This document shows positions 1 through 5,511 of a DNA stretch of 10,563 bases, piece by piece. How positions within the stretch are numbered: position 1 is the first letter of the stretch; every line of letters begins with the position of its first letter. The translations under genes and the position numbers were made by a program. Source of the DNA: an uncultured Leucobacter sp. (GTDB lineage Bacteria > Actinomycetota > Actinomycetes > Actinomycetales > Microbacteriaceae); assembly GCA_945952575.1 (NCBI GenBank), contig CAMFIY010000070.1, positions 1 through 10,563 on the forward strand. Reading direction: 5' to 3'. The notes under the pieces are model-generated. The model saw only the letters and a program-made list of their open reading frames with translations. It did not search any database and had not been told where the DNA came from.

Positions 1-544
1 CGAGCCAGGGGTACAGCGTCGGCTCGCCGCCCGAGAGCATGAGCACGTCGATCCGGTTGTTCTCGCGGGCGAGCTTCGCATCGACCGAGGCGAGCACCTC
101 CGCGAGCGGCGCGACCGCACTCGCCGCCGGACTCGACTCGGCGAAGCAGGTGGGGCATTTGAGGTTGCAGTGATCCGTGATGTCCTGCAGCAGGATGCAG
201 GTGTGCTGCGTCTGCATCTCCGGCAGCCCGTCCTCGTAGGCCTCGGGGATCGGCTTGAAGTTGCCCGCGAGATCGGGCGTGTGGATCTTCGTGGGCGCCG
301 TCCACTGCTCGAGATAGCTCAGGATCTCGGCGGACTCGTCGTAGAGCGTGCGCTGGACGCCGTGCGTGCGGCAGCCGCGCTCGAGCCAGATCGTGCCGTC
401 GCGATCCGCCAGCCAGCCCGACAGGCGCTGCACCTCGGCGAGCGGGCGATCCGGATCCTCGTCGTGGCATTCCGGGCAGAAGGCGTTGACGTAGCGGTGG
501 ATGCGGTAGTCGCGGAGCGGCATTCCGGTGGTCGGCGTCGACAT
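1..544 (-). CDS. Radical SAM protein with N-terminal Cys region (partial, 3' end outside window)
   Basis: Reading down from ATG at 544-542 the frame stays open to the window edge, giving 181 residues. The radical SAM cluster motif C-x3-C-x2-C is at C126, C130 and C133 (local sequence HCNLKCPTCFA); it binds the [4Fe-4S] cluster that cleaves S-adenosylmethionine. The SAM-contacting GGEP motif is at residues 172-175. Before the radical domain there is a roughly 110-residue extension with FCPEC (C23, C26) and a GCRTHG block (C58, H61), a possible metal-binding knuckle. From memory, this extension plus the CNLxCPxCFA core resembles the MJ0619/tetraether lipid synthase (Tes)-like group. The substrate in actinobacteria is not known to me, and lipid chemistry is only a suggestion. 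The start lies 17 bases after the marR stop, so the two are probably one transcript. The Shine-Dalgarno is weak (GTGGG), which fits read-through translation from marR. M8 is an alternative start. The substrate-specificity part is missing. Confidence 0.85.
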   Translation of the reverse strand, partial: MSTPTTGMPLRDYRIHRYVNAFCPECHDEDPDRPLAEVQRLSGWLADRDGTIWLERGCRTHGVQRTLYDESAEILSYLEQWTAPTKIHTPDLAGNFKPIPEAYEDGLPEMQTQHTCILLQDITDHCNLKCPTCFAESSPAASAVAPLAEVLASVDAKLARENNRIDVLMLSGGEPTLYPWL

Positions 545-561
545 GATCCCACGCTAGCGGA

Positions 562-1071
562 TCAGGCGCCGGGCTCGAACCGATCCACCGACAGCGCCAG
601 CTTCCGGAGGAGGGTGGCGAGGCGCTCCCGCTCACTGCGGGGCAGCCCGCCGAGCAGCTGCTCCTCGTAGTCGCTGAGGCGGGTCATCGCGGCGTCGACG
701 AGGGTCTGCCCGAGCTCGGTCATCTCGACCAGCACGCCGCGGCCGTCGTTCGGGTCGGTGAGGCGCCGGACGAGGCCGCGCTCCTCCATCCGATCGATGC
801 GATTGGTCATGGTGCCGCTCGACACCATGGTCTGCTGCACGAGGATCTTCGGGCTCTGCCGGAACGGCGATCCGCCACGGCGCAGCACCGCGAGGACGTC
901 GAACTCCCAGGCCGCCAGTCCGCTGCGCTCGAACGCCTGCGAACGGGCGCGATCGAGGTGCTTCGTCACGCGCGTCATGCGCGAGAACACGGCGAGCGGG
1001 CCGAGGTCGAGGTCGGGGCGGGCGGCGGCCCAGTCCTTGAGGATCCGGTCGACCTCGTCGTGCTGCGTCAT
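562..1071 (-). CDS. MarR-family transcriptional regulator
   Basis: A 169-residue protein of normal MarR length; it would bind DNA as a dimer through a winged helix. Visible parts are the N-terminal dimerisation helix (about 21-50), WEFDVLAVLRR (55-65), the helix-turn-helix with recognition helix about 82-97 (MVSSGTMTNRIDRMEERGL) and the wing with the family's D-x-R-G signature (LTDPNDGRGVLVEMT, D109/R111). The C-terminal helices to residue 169 complete the dimer interface. I chose ATG 1071 over an in-frame ATG at 1149. The stretch upstream of 1071 has no MarR-like sequence, and a GATAAT box at 1083-1078 sits where a leaderless transcript would start at or beside the A of this ATG. A GGAG only 2 bases from the ATG is too close to be a good ribosome site. 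It sits upstream of the radical SAM gene, which it probably co-transcribes with and regulates (inference). The ligand is unknown. Confidence 0.93.
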   Translation of the reverse strand: MTQHDEVDRILKDWAAARPDLDLGPLAVFSRMTRVTKHLDRARSQAFERSGLAAWEFDVLAVLRRGGSPFRQSPKILVQQTMVSSGTMTNRIDRMEERGLVRRLTDPNDGRGVLVEMTELGQTLVDAAMTRLSDYEEQLLGGLPRSERERLATLLRKLALSVDRFEPGA

Positions 1072-1077
1072 AGCTCC

Positions 1078-1106
1078 ATTATCCCGTTCGGCGTCGCGTT
1101 CGAGGG
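1078..1106 (-). promoter_or_regulatory. Probable leaderless promoter of marR
   Basis: On the minus strand GATAAT (1083-1078) matches five of six bases of TATAAT. It ends seven bases before the A of the marR ATG, so a start at the usual -10 spacing falls on or next to the start codon. A 17-base spacer would place the -35 at 1106-1101 (CCCTCG), which is not a consensus hexamer. Leaderless mRNAs are common in actinobacteria. The -10 is seen; leaderless transcription is inferred. Confidence 0.5.
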
Positions 1107-1115
1107 GCGCGCCCC
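1104..1115. promoter_or_regulatory. Perfect 12-bp palindrome (possible MarR operator)
   Basis: GGGGCGCGCCCC is a perfect palindrome 33 bases upstream of the marR start and overlaps the expected -35 position. MarR proteins commonly repress themselves from palindromes over their promoters, so it is a candidate operator. Its extreme GC content makes chance occurrence plausible in this genome. Confidence 0.3.
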
Positions 1116-1223
1116 GCGGCTTCGGTGCGCACGTTCCATCCCGGAACACCGGTCATCGGGCCCGTGCAGCGCGCGCCCCCGAGCGCCGTACGCGCCCCGA
1201 CGATTCCGGCCCGTCGGCCTGGC

Positions 1224-1251
1224 TAGACTTGAGTGGTGCCGCAGGCGGCAC
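1224..1251 (+). promoter_or_regulatory. Putative tRNA-Gln promoter (-10 TAGACT) and leader hairpin
   Basis: TAGACT at 1224-1229 fits the actinobacterial -10 form TAnnnT and lies 25 bases before the tRNA. The same 8-mer GCTAGACT recurs upstream of rplY. No good -35 is visible at 16-18 bases. Between the -10 and the tRNA lies an inverted repeat, GTGCCG (1236-1241) and CGGCAC (1246-1251), which would form a hairpin in the 5' leader of the tRNA precursor, next to the RNase P cut site. Confidence 0.5.
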
Positions 1252-1253
1252 GA

Positions 1254-1325
1254 TCCGCCTTGGTGTAATGGCAGCACGACAGCCTTTGGAGCTGTGAAGT
1301 CCAGGTTCGAGTCCTGGAGGCGGAG
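1254..1325 (+). tRNA. tRNA-Gln (anticodon TTG)
   Basis: A full cloverleaf can be folded by hand. The acceptor stem is TCCGCCT (1254-1260) with AGGCGGA (1318-1324), all seven pairs. The D stem is GTG/CAC (1263-1265/1275-1277). The anticodon stem is ACAGC/GCTGT (1279-1283/1291-1295) around loop CTTTGGA, with anticodon TTG at 1286-1288, reading CAA and, by wobble, CAG. The T arm is CCAGG-TTCGAGT-CCTGG (1301-1317). The discriminator is G1325, as expected for glutamine tRNA. CCA is not encoded. The variable loop is the short five-base type. The 3' end is also part of a longer inverted repeat reaching 1361. Confidence 0.97.
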
Positions 1326-1361
1326 CGTTCCGGCGGAGCACGGTTTCGGCGGAACGCTCCG
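1321..1361 (+). terminator. 12-bp inverted repeat overlapping tRNA-Gln 3' end, terminator-like
   Basis: CGGAGCGTTCCG (1321-1332) and CGGAACGCTCCG (1350-1361) are perfect reverse complements with a 17-nt loop. The left arm includes the last four acceptor-stem bases and the discriminator of the tRNA, so this hairpin and the mature tRNA fold cannot form together. No T-run follows, so it would be a U-less terminator, a processing signal or an attenuator between the tRNA and glmU. The pairing is seen; the role is inferred. Confidence 0.5.
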
Positions 1362-1365
1362 GAGT

Positions 1366-1382
1366 CGGCGCCCTCGGCGCCG
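1366..1382 (+). promoter_or_regulatory. GC-rich hairpin in glmU 5' leader
   Basis: CGGCGCC (1366-1372) and GGCGCCG (1376-1382) form a perfect 7-bp stem with a CTC loop. It ends 9 bases before the purine-rich glmU ribosome site (AAAGAAGGG, 1391-1399). It could help the preceding repeat stop transcription or tune glmU translation. No T-tract follows. Confidence 0.35.
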
Positions 1383-1404
1383 TCGGCAGAAAAGAAGGGC
1401 CCGC

Positions 1405-2853
1405 ATGACAGAGCAACTCGCCGTCGTGATCCTCGCCGCCGGGCAGGGCACGCGCATGAACTCGGCTACGCCCAAGGTGCTGCATCGCATCGGCGGGCGC
1501 TCGCTGATCAGCCACGTGCTCGATACCGCGGCGGGGCTCCACCCGCAGAGCATCATCGCGGTGGTGCGGCACGAGCGCGAGCTCGTCGCGGGAGCGATCA
1601 CGGACCACGCTCCGGGCACGGTGATCGTCGATCAGGACGAGATTCCCGGAACCGGCCGCGCGGTGGAGCAGGCGCTCGCCGCCCTGCCGAGCGGCTTCGA
1701 CGGCAGCGTCGTGGTGCTGAGCGGTGACGCCCCGCTGATCGACGTCGCCACGCTGAACCGTCTGATCAGCGGCCATGTCGAGCACCGGCGCGGGATGACG
1801 CTGCTCTCGGCCGTGTACGAGGATCCATCGGGACTCGGGCGGATCCTGCGCGATGCCGACGGCTCGATGCGCGCGATCGTCGAGGAGAAGGACGCCGACG
1901 AGCAGCAGCGGCGCATCACCGAGATCAACGGCGGGATCTACGTGTTCGCGCGGCAGGCTCTGGATCGAGCGCTGGCCGAGATCGACACGAACAACGCGCA
2001 GGGCGAGAAGTATCTGACCGATGCGGTGGCGCGGATCCTCTCGGCGGGGCTCGCGGTCGACGCCCTCGTGACCGACGACCCCTGGCTGATCGCGGGGGTG
2101 AACGATCGGGCGCAGCTGGCCGAAGCGGGTCGCGAGCTCAACCGCCGCATCGTGCGGCGGCACCAGCTCGCCGGCGTGACGGTGCAGGATCCCGCGACCA
2201 CCTGGATCGATGCCGACGTCAGCATCGAACCCGATACGGAGATCCTGCCCGGCACCTATCTGCACGGAGCCACCTCCATCGCCGGTCGCGCCGTGATCGG
2301 CCCGGATACGACCCTGGTCGACTGCGAGGTGGGCGAGGGCGCGCGGATCCGCCGGAGTGAGGCGACGCTCGCGGTCTTCGCCGCGAACAGCGAGATCGGC
2401 CCGTTCTCCTTCATCCGCCCGGGTACCGAGCTGGGGGAGGGCGGCAAGCTCGGCGCGTTCGTCGAGACCAAGAACGCCCAGATCGGCGACGGCAGCAAGG
2501 TGCCGCATCTCAGCTACGTCGGCGACATCGTGATCGGCACGGGCAGCAACGTCGGAGCGGGCACGATCGTCGCCAATTACGACGGCGTGAACAAGCACCG
2601 GAGCGTGGTCGGCGATGCGGTCCGCATCGGATCGAAGAATGTGCTGGTCTCGCCGGTTACGATTGGAGACGGCGCCTACACCGCAGCCGGCACGGTCGTG
2701 CGGAAAGACGTTCCTCCGGGCTCGCTCGCGGTGAACGTGGCACCGCAACGGAATCTCGACGGCTGGGTGGCGGAGCACCGGCCCGGCACGGGCAGCGCTC
2801 GGGCCGCGGAGCAGTCGGCGAGCACCGGGCAGCAGGCCGACACCCAGCAGTAG
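1405..2853 (+). CDS. glmU: Bifunctional UDP-GlcNAc pyrophosphorylase / GlcN-1-P N-acetyltransferase
   Basis: GlmU acetylates glucosamine-1-phosphate and then joins it to UTP, giving UDP-GlcNAc for peptidoglycan; it is cytoplasmic and trimeric. The protein has 482 residues against 456 in E. coli. The uridyltransferase half opens with VILAAGQGTRMNSATPKVLH (from residue 8), with the nucleotide-binding loop, R17 and K24 in the expected places. SGDAPL holds the metal-binding Asp (D108). The C-terminal left-handed beta-helix of hexapeptide repeats (about 250-455) contains KVPHLSYVGD with catalytic His368, followed by NVGAGTIVANYDG. The last 30 or so residues are a Ser/Gln/Ala-rich, probably disordered tail, as in other actinobacterial GlmUs. 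I chose ATG 1405 because the signature begins right after it and AAAGAAGGG (1391-1399) precedes it. The frame stays open far upstream through the tRNA, which is not coding. prs follows after 40 bases, probably in the same operon. Confidence 0.98.
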   Translation: MTEQLAVVILAAGQGTRMNSATPKVLHRIGGRSLISHVLDTAAGLHPQSIIAVVRHERELVAGAITDHAPGTVIVDQDEIPGTGRAVEQALAALPSGFDGSVVVLSGDAPLIDVATLNRLISGHVEHRRGMTLLSAVYEDPSGLGRILRDADGSMRAIVEEKDADEQQRRITEINGGIYVFARQALDRALAEIDTNNAQGEKYLTDAVARILSAGLAVDALVTDDPWLIAGVNDRAQLAEAGRELNRRIVRRHQLAGVTVQDPATTWIDADVSIEPDTEILPGTYLHGATSIAGRAVIGPDTTLVDCEVGEGARIRRSEATLAVFAANSEIGPFSFIRPGTELGEGGKLGAFVETKNAQIGDGSKVPHLSYVGDIVIGTGSNVGAGTIVANYDGVNKHRSVVGDAVRIGSKNVLVSPVTIGDGAYTAAGTVVRKDVPPGSLAVNVAPQRNLDGWVAEHRPGTGSARAAEQSASTGQQADTQQ

Positions 2854-2893
2854 ACCCACTGAGCAGACGAACACGGGACGAGGAAGAGCGAGC

Positions 2894-3871
2894 ATGAGCG
2901 CTATCGAGATGGCCGGCCAGAAGAAGCTGGTGCTGATTTCAGGCAGGGCCTATCCCGAACTGGCAGAGAACGTGGCGCGGGAGCTGGGGGCCGAGCTCAT
3001 CCCGACCGATGCGCGCACCTTCGCGAACGGCGAGCTGTACGCGCGCTTCGACGAGAGCGTCCGCGGCTGCGACGCGTTCGTGATCCAGTCGCACACCCAC
3101 CCCATCAACGAGTGGCTCATGGAGCAGCTGATCATGGTCGACGCGCTCAAGCGCGCCTCGGCCAAGCGGATCACCGTCGTCGCGCCGTTCTACCCCTACT
3201 CGCGCCAGGACAAGAAGGGTCGCGGCCGCGAGCCCATCTCGGCCCGTCTGGTCGCGGATCTCTTCAAGGCGGCCGGCGCCGACCGCATCATGTCGGTGGA
3301 TCTGCACGCTCCGCAGATCCAGGGCTTCTTCGACGGCCCGGTGGATCATCTCTTCGCGATGCCGGTGCTGCTGGACCACTTCAAGCGGACCATCGATCGC
3401 GACGACCTCTGCGTGGTCTCGCCCGATATGGGCCGTGTGCGGGTGGCCGACGTGTGGAGCGACAAGCTCGACGCCCCGCTCGCGATCATCCACAAGCGCC
3501 GGGATCCGCTGGTGCCGAACCAGGTGACCGTGCACGACATCGTCGGCGACGTCAAGGACAAGTGGTGCGTGCTGGTCGACGACATGATCGATACCGGCGG
3601 CACGATCGCGAAGGCGGCCGAGGCGCTGAAGAAGAACGGCGCCCGCGGCGTCACGATCGCCTGCACGCATGCGATCTTCTCGGGCCGGGCGACCGAGCAT
3701 CTCTCCCAGGACTTCATCGATCAGGTCGTCGTCACCGATACGCTGCCGATCCCCGAGGAGAAGCGCTTCGACAAGCTCACCGTGCTCTCGATCGCTCCGC
3801 TGCTCGCGCAGGCCATCCACGAGGTCTTCGAAGACGGTTCGGTCACCTCGATGTTCGAGGGCGCGGCCTGA
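2894..3871 (+). CDS. prs: Ribose-phosphate pyrophosphokinase (PRPP synthetase)
   Basis: Prs transfers pyrophosphate from ATP to ribose-5-phosphate, giving PRPP for purines, pyrimidines, NAD, histidine and tryptophan; in actinobacteria PRPP also feeds decaprenyl-phospho-arabinose. It is 325 residues, slightly longer than the usual 310-320 because of a short N-terminal lead. Seen: FANGE (43-47), the ATP-binding/flexible region FYPYSRQDKK (99-108), metal-binding DLHAPQIQGFFD (136-148), KRR (201-203, catalytic Lys and Arg) and the PRPP-binding loop VLVDDMIDTGGT (227-238). The ATG at 2894 is preceded by GAGGAAGAG (2880-2888). It lies 40 bases after glmU with no terminator between, as in the conserved glmU-prs pair, linking two sugar-phosphate enzymes. 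The stop codon lies inside the first copy of a 47-bp repeat, so the last two Ala codons are repeat-derived or shared with it. Confidence 0.98.
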   Translation: MSAIEMAGQKKLVLISGRAYPELAENVARELGAELIPTDARTFANGELYARFDESVRGCDAFVIQSHTHPINEWLMEQLIMVDALKRASAKRITVVAPFYPYSRQDKKGRGREPISARLVADLFKAAGADRIMSVDLHAPQIQGFFDGPVDHLFAMPVLLDHFKRTIDRDDLCVVSPDMGRVRVADVWSDKLDAPLAIIHKRRDPLVPNQVTVHDIVGDVKDKWCVLVDDMIDTGGTIAKAAEALKKNGARGVTIACTHAIFSGRATEHLSQDFIDQVVVTDTLPIPEEKRFDKLTVLSIAPLLAQAIHEVFEDGSVTSMFEGAA

Positions 3872-3909
3872 CAGCGAAACGCATCGCGTTTCGCCGGGCC
3901 GCGGTGGCG
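3863..3909 (+). repeat. 47-bp palindromic repeat, copy 1 (spans prs stop)
   Basis: This stretch is identical to 3944-3990 over all 47 bases. It contains nested inverted repeats: outer arms GCGGCC (3863-3868) and GGCCGC (3897-3902), inner arms GCGAAACGC (3874-3882) and GCGTTTCGC (3886-3894) around ATC. It starts within the last codons of prs and includes its TGA (3869-3871). As RNA it would be a strong hairpin directly after prs, without a U-run. It may be a U-less terminator or a REP-like dispersed element. Confidence 0.9.
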
Positions 3910-3943
3910 CCCCGCGCCAGCCTACGGAGCGGAGCGAGAGGTG

Positions 3944-3990
3944 GCGGCCTGACAGCGAAACGCATCGCGTTTCGCCGGGCCGCGGTGGCG
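3944..3990 (+). repeat. 47-bp palindromic repeat, copy 2
   Basis: An exact second copy at an offset of 81 bases, including the GCGGCCTGA that in copy 1 ends prs. Inner hairpin arms are 3955-3963 and 3967-3975. The 34 bases between the copies hold a small hairpin that begins in copy 1 (TGGCGC 3905-3910, GCGCCA 3914-3919) and a purine-rich GGAGCGGAGCGAG run. Copy 2 ends 14 bases before the rplY -10 box, so it occupies the -35 position of that promoter. Confidence 0.9.
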
Positions 3991-4004
3991 TCCGGCGACT
4001 CTGC

Positions 4005-4010
4005 TAGACT
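4005..4010 (+). promoter_or_regulatory. Putative rplY promoter (-10 TAGACT)
   Basis: TAGACT, within GCTAGACT, matches the box upstream of tRNA-Gln and fits the actinobacterial TAnnnT form. Start of transcription would be near 4017. The -35 position (about 3982-3988) falls in repeat copy 2 and holds no TTGACA-like hexamer. Confidence 0.5.
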
Positions 4011-4016
4011 CTCTAG

Positions 4017-4185
4017 CTGTACTTCGGCGAGGGGCGCGTGCGCCCGTTATCGACGCGGTAGTGCCTCCATGCGGGCCCTTCTGACGCGCCACAGTGCAAT
4101 CCACGTGCACAGCACCGTGCGAGACATCATCAACCAGGCGGGCCATCCCGCCCCGTTCGGGCGCGAGCCCGCAAGGAGAAGAAAC
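4017..4185 (+). promoter_or_regulatory. Structured 5' leader of rplY, about 170 nt
   Basis: The prs-rplY gap is 314 bases; its first part holds the repeats and the -10 box, and this part is the leader. Hairpins seen: GGGCG/CGCCC (4032-4036/4041-4045), GTGCA/TGCAC around position 4100, GGCGGG/CCCGCC (4137-4142/4147-4152, loop CCAT) and CGGGC/GCCCG (4158-4162/4167-4171, loop GCGA). The last ends just before the ribosome site AAGGAG (4173-4178). Such a layout suits ribosomal-protein autoregulation, where L25 binds a mimic of its 5S rRNA site, but I cannot match it to a known leader family. An ATG at 4069 is in frame with rplY, but no L25 homology starts there. Confidence 0.4.
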
Positions 4186-4773
4186 ATGAGCGAGACCAAT
4201 CAGCTCGTCGGCACCCCGCGCGACGCCTTCGGCAAGGGCGCGGCCCGCAAGCTGCGCGCCGCCGGCCAGACCCCGGTCGTCATCTACGGTCACGGCACCG
4301 ATCCCGTGCACGCTTCGGTCGAGACCCACCCGCTGAGCCTGATCGTCCGCCACGCGAACGCGCTGATCGAGGTCGATCTCTCGGGCAAGAAGCATCTCGT
4401 CCTGGTGAAGGACGTGCAGAAGGATCCGGTGCTCCAGATCATCGAGCACGTCGACCTGGTCGTCGTGAAGAAGGGCGAGACCGTCGAGGCCTCCGTGCCC
4501 GTCGCGTTCGTCGGCACCTCGTTCGCCGGCACCAACGCGCTGCACGAACTGAACTCGCTGCGCCTCAGCGTCCCGGCGACCGCGATCCCGGAGCACATCG
4601 AGGTCAGCGTCGAAGGGCTGCAGGAGGGCGCGCAGATCCACGCGGGCGATATCGAGCTGCCCAAGGGCGTGACCCTGATCGAGGATGCCGACGCACTGGT
4701 CGTTCACATCGTCGCGCCGCGCGGCTCTTCGAGCGACGATGATGCGGAGGCGGAAGAGGCCGCCGCGGAGTAA
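4186..4773 (+). CDS. rplY: 50S ribosomal protein L25 / general stress protein Ctc
   Basis: The long (Ctc/TL5) form of L25, 195 residues, which binds 5S rRNA in the large subunit. The N-terminal 5S-binding beta-barrel (about 1-95) begins with the typical GTPRDAFGKGAARKLRAAGQTPVVIYGHG, continues with the HLVLVKDVQKDPV strand and ends in HVDLVVVKKGE. The C-terminal beta domain (about 96-180) has the family's VPVAFVGTSFAGTN and AIPEHIEVSVEGLQEGAQIHAGDIELPKGV. An acidic, Ala-rich tail (SSSDDDAEAEEAAAE) ends the protein, common in actinobacterial L25. ATG 4186 is fixed by AAGGAG at 4173-4178, seven bases upstream. It has its own likely promoter and a strong terminator behind it, so it can be a single-gene unit inside the conserved prs-ctc-pth string. 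In Bacillus the same gene is stress-induced (sigma-B); nothing seen here proves that. Confidence 0.97.
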   Translation: MSETNQLVGTPRDAFGKGAARKLRAAGQTPVVIYGHGTDPVHASVETHPLSLIVRHANALIEVDLSGKKHLVLVKDVQKDPVLQIIEHVDLVVVKKGETVEASVPVAFVGTSFAGTNALHELNSLRLSVPATAIPEHIEVSVEGLQEGAQIHAGDIELPKGVTLIEDADALVVHIVAPRGSSSDDDAEAEEAAAE

Positions 4774-4783
4774 TCCGTGCACG

Positions 4784-4825
4784 GAACCCCGTCGGATCGG
4801 TCATGCACCGGCCGGCGGGGTTCTT
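4784..4825 (+). terminator. Intrinsic terminator after rplY
   Basis: GAACCCCGTCGG (4784-4795) pairs with CCGGCGGGGTTC (4812-4823): 12 base pairs, one of them G-U, with a 16-nt loop and a short TT after the stem. It begins 10 bases after the rplY stop. Only weak U-richness follows, usual for high-GC genomes. Confidence 0.8.
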
Positions 4826-4923
4826 GCGTCCGGGGCGGGAAGGACCAGCGCGCGTGTCGGTGGTGAGTGCTTCGATGGAGGATGTCGGTGGCGTTCTGGT
4901 GGAAAGGTGAGAGGAGCAGCCCG

Positions 4924-5511
4924 GTGAGCGATGCGTGGCTGATCGTCGGTCTGGGCAACCCCGGGCCGCAGTATGAGGCGACGCGGCACAACGTCGGGCA
5001 GCTGGCCCTCGATGTGCTCGCGGATCGCATCGGTGGGCGCTTCGCCGCGCACAAGACCGGTGCGCGCGTGGCCGAGGGGCGTACGATGCCCGGCGGCCCG
5101 AAGCTCGTGCTCGCGAAGAGCAACGGCTACATGAACACCTCCGGCGGCCCGGTCTCCGCGCTCGCCAAGTACTTCGACGTGCCCGCAGAGCGAATCGTCG
5201 TCCTGCACGACGATCTCGACCTGCCGTTCGACGCCCTCAAGCTGAAGCAGGGCGGCGGCCACGGCGGCCACAACGGGCTGCGCGACATCGCGAAGGCGCT
5301 CGGCACGCCCGAGTTCCTGAGGGTGAGGATCGGGATCGGGCGCCCGCCGGGGCAGCAGGATCCGGCGGACTTCGTGCTGCGGCCCTTCGGCAAGACCGAG
5401 CGGGACACGCTGGGCGTGCTGCTCGAGGAGGCCGCGGACGCGGTGGAAGCGCTGGTCGATGAGGGACTGCTCGCCGCGCAGCAGCGCTTCCACGGTCGGA
5501 CGGGACGATGA
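4924..5511 (+). CDS. pth: Peptidyl-tRNA hydrolase
   Basis: Pth cleaves the ester bond of peptidyl-tRNAs that drop off the ribosome, freeing tRNA; it is a small cytoplasmic enzyme. It has 195 residues (E. coli 194). Catalytic and binding residues are in place: GLGNPG with N12, RHN with the catalytic H22, YMNTSG, VLHDDLDLP with D96, and GGGHGGHNGL with N117. GTG 4924 is chosen as the start because AGGAG (4912-4916) precedes it by seven bases and homology begins at SDAWLIVGLGNPG. An in-frame ATG at 4867 would add 19 residues without family resemblance. The 98 bases after the rplY terminator presumably hold its promoter, though I see no clear box. Its stop overlaps the mfd start (ATGA), so the two are probably translationally coupled. 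The C-terminus is a short RFHGRTGR. Confidence 0.97.
   Translation: MSDAWLIVGLGNPGPQYEATRHNVGQLALDVLADRIGGRFAAHKTGARVAEGRTMPGGPKLVLAKSNGYMNTSGGPVSALAKYFDVPAERIVVLHDDLDLPFDALKLKQGGGHGGHNGLRDIAKALGTPEFLRVRIGIGRPPGQQDPADFVLRPFGKTERDTLGVLLEEAADAVEALVDEGLLAAQQRFHGRTGR

Noticed and set aside
1319..1339. GGCGGAGC at the tRNA-Gln 3' end repeated at 1332-1339, like an att duplication
   Set aside because: Only 8 bp, partly forced by the inverted repeat, and there is no integrase or foreign segment in the window.
1153..2895. A 580-residue open frame on the minus strand opposite glmU
   Set aside because: Arg/His/Ala-rich shadow typical of 70% GC DNA; no recognisable domain, and glmU on the other strand has full catalytic motifs.
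3112..4773. A single 553-residue open frame running from inside prs through the gap into rplY
   Set aside because: Only its last 195 residues are real (L25). The earlier part is the wrong frame of prs plus the repeats, and AAGGAG at 4173-4178 fixes the rplY start. ATG 4069 would extend L25 by 39 residues with no family resemblance.
4867..4923. Earlier ATG start for pth (214 residues)
   Set aside because: The added 19 residues lack family similarity; GTG 4924 has AGGAG at correct spacing and begins at the conserved domain.
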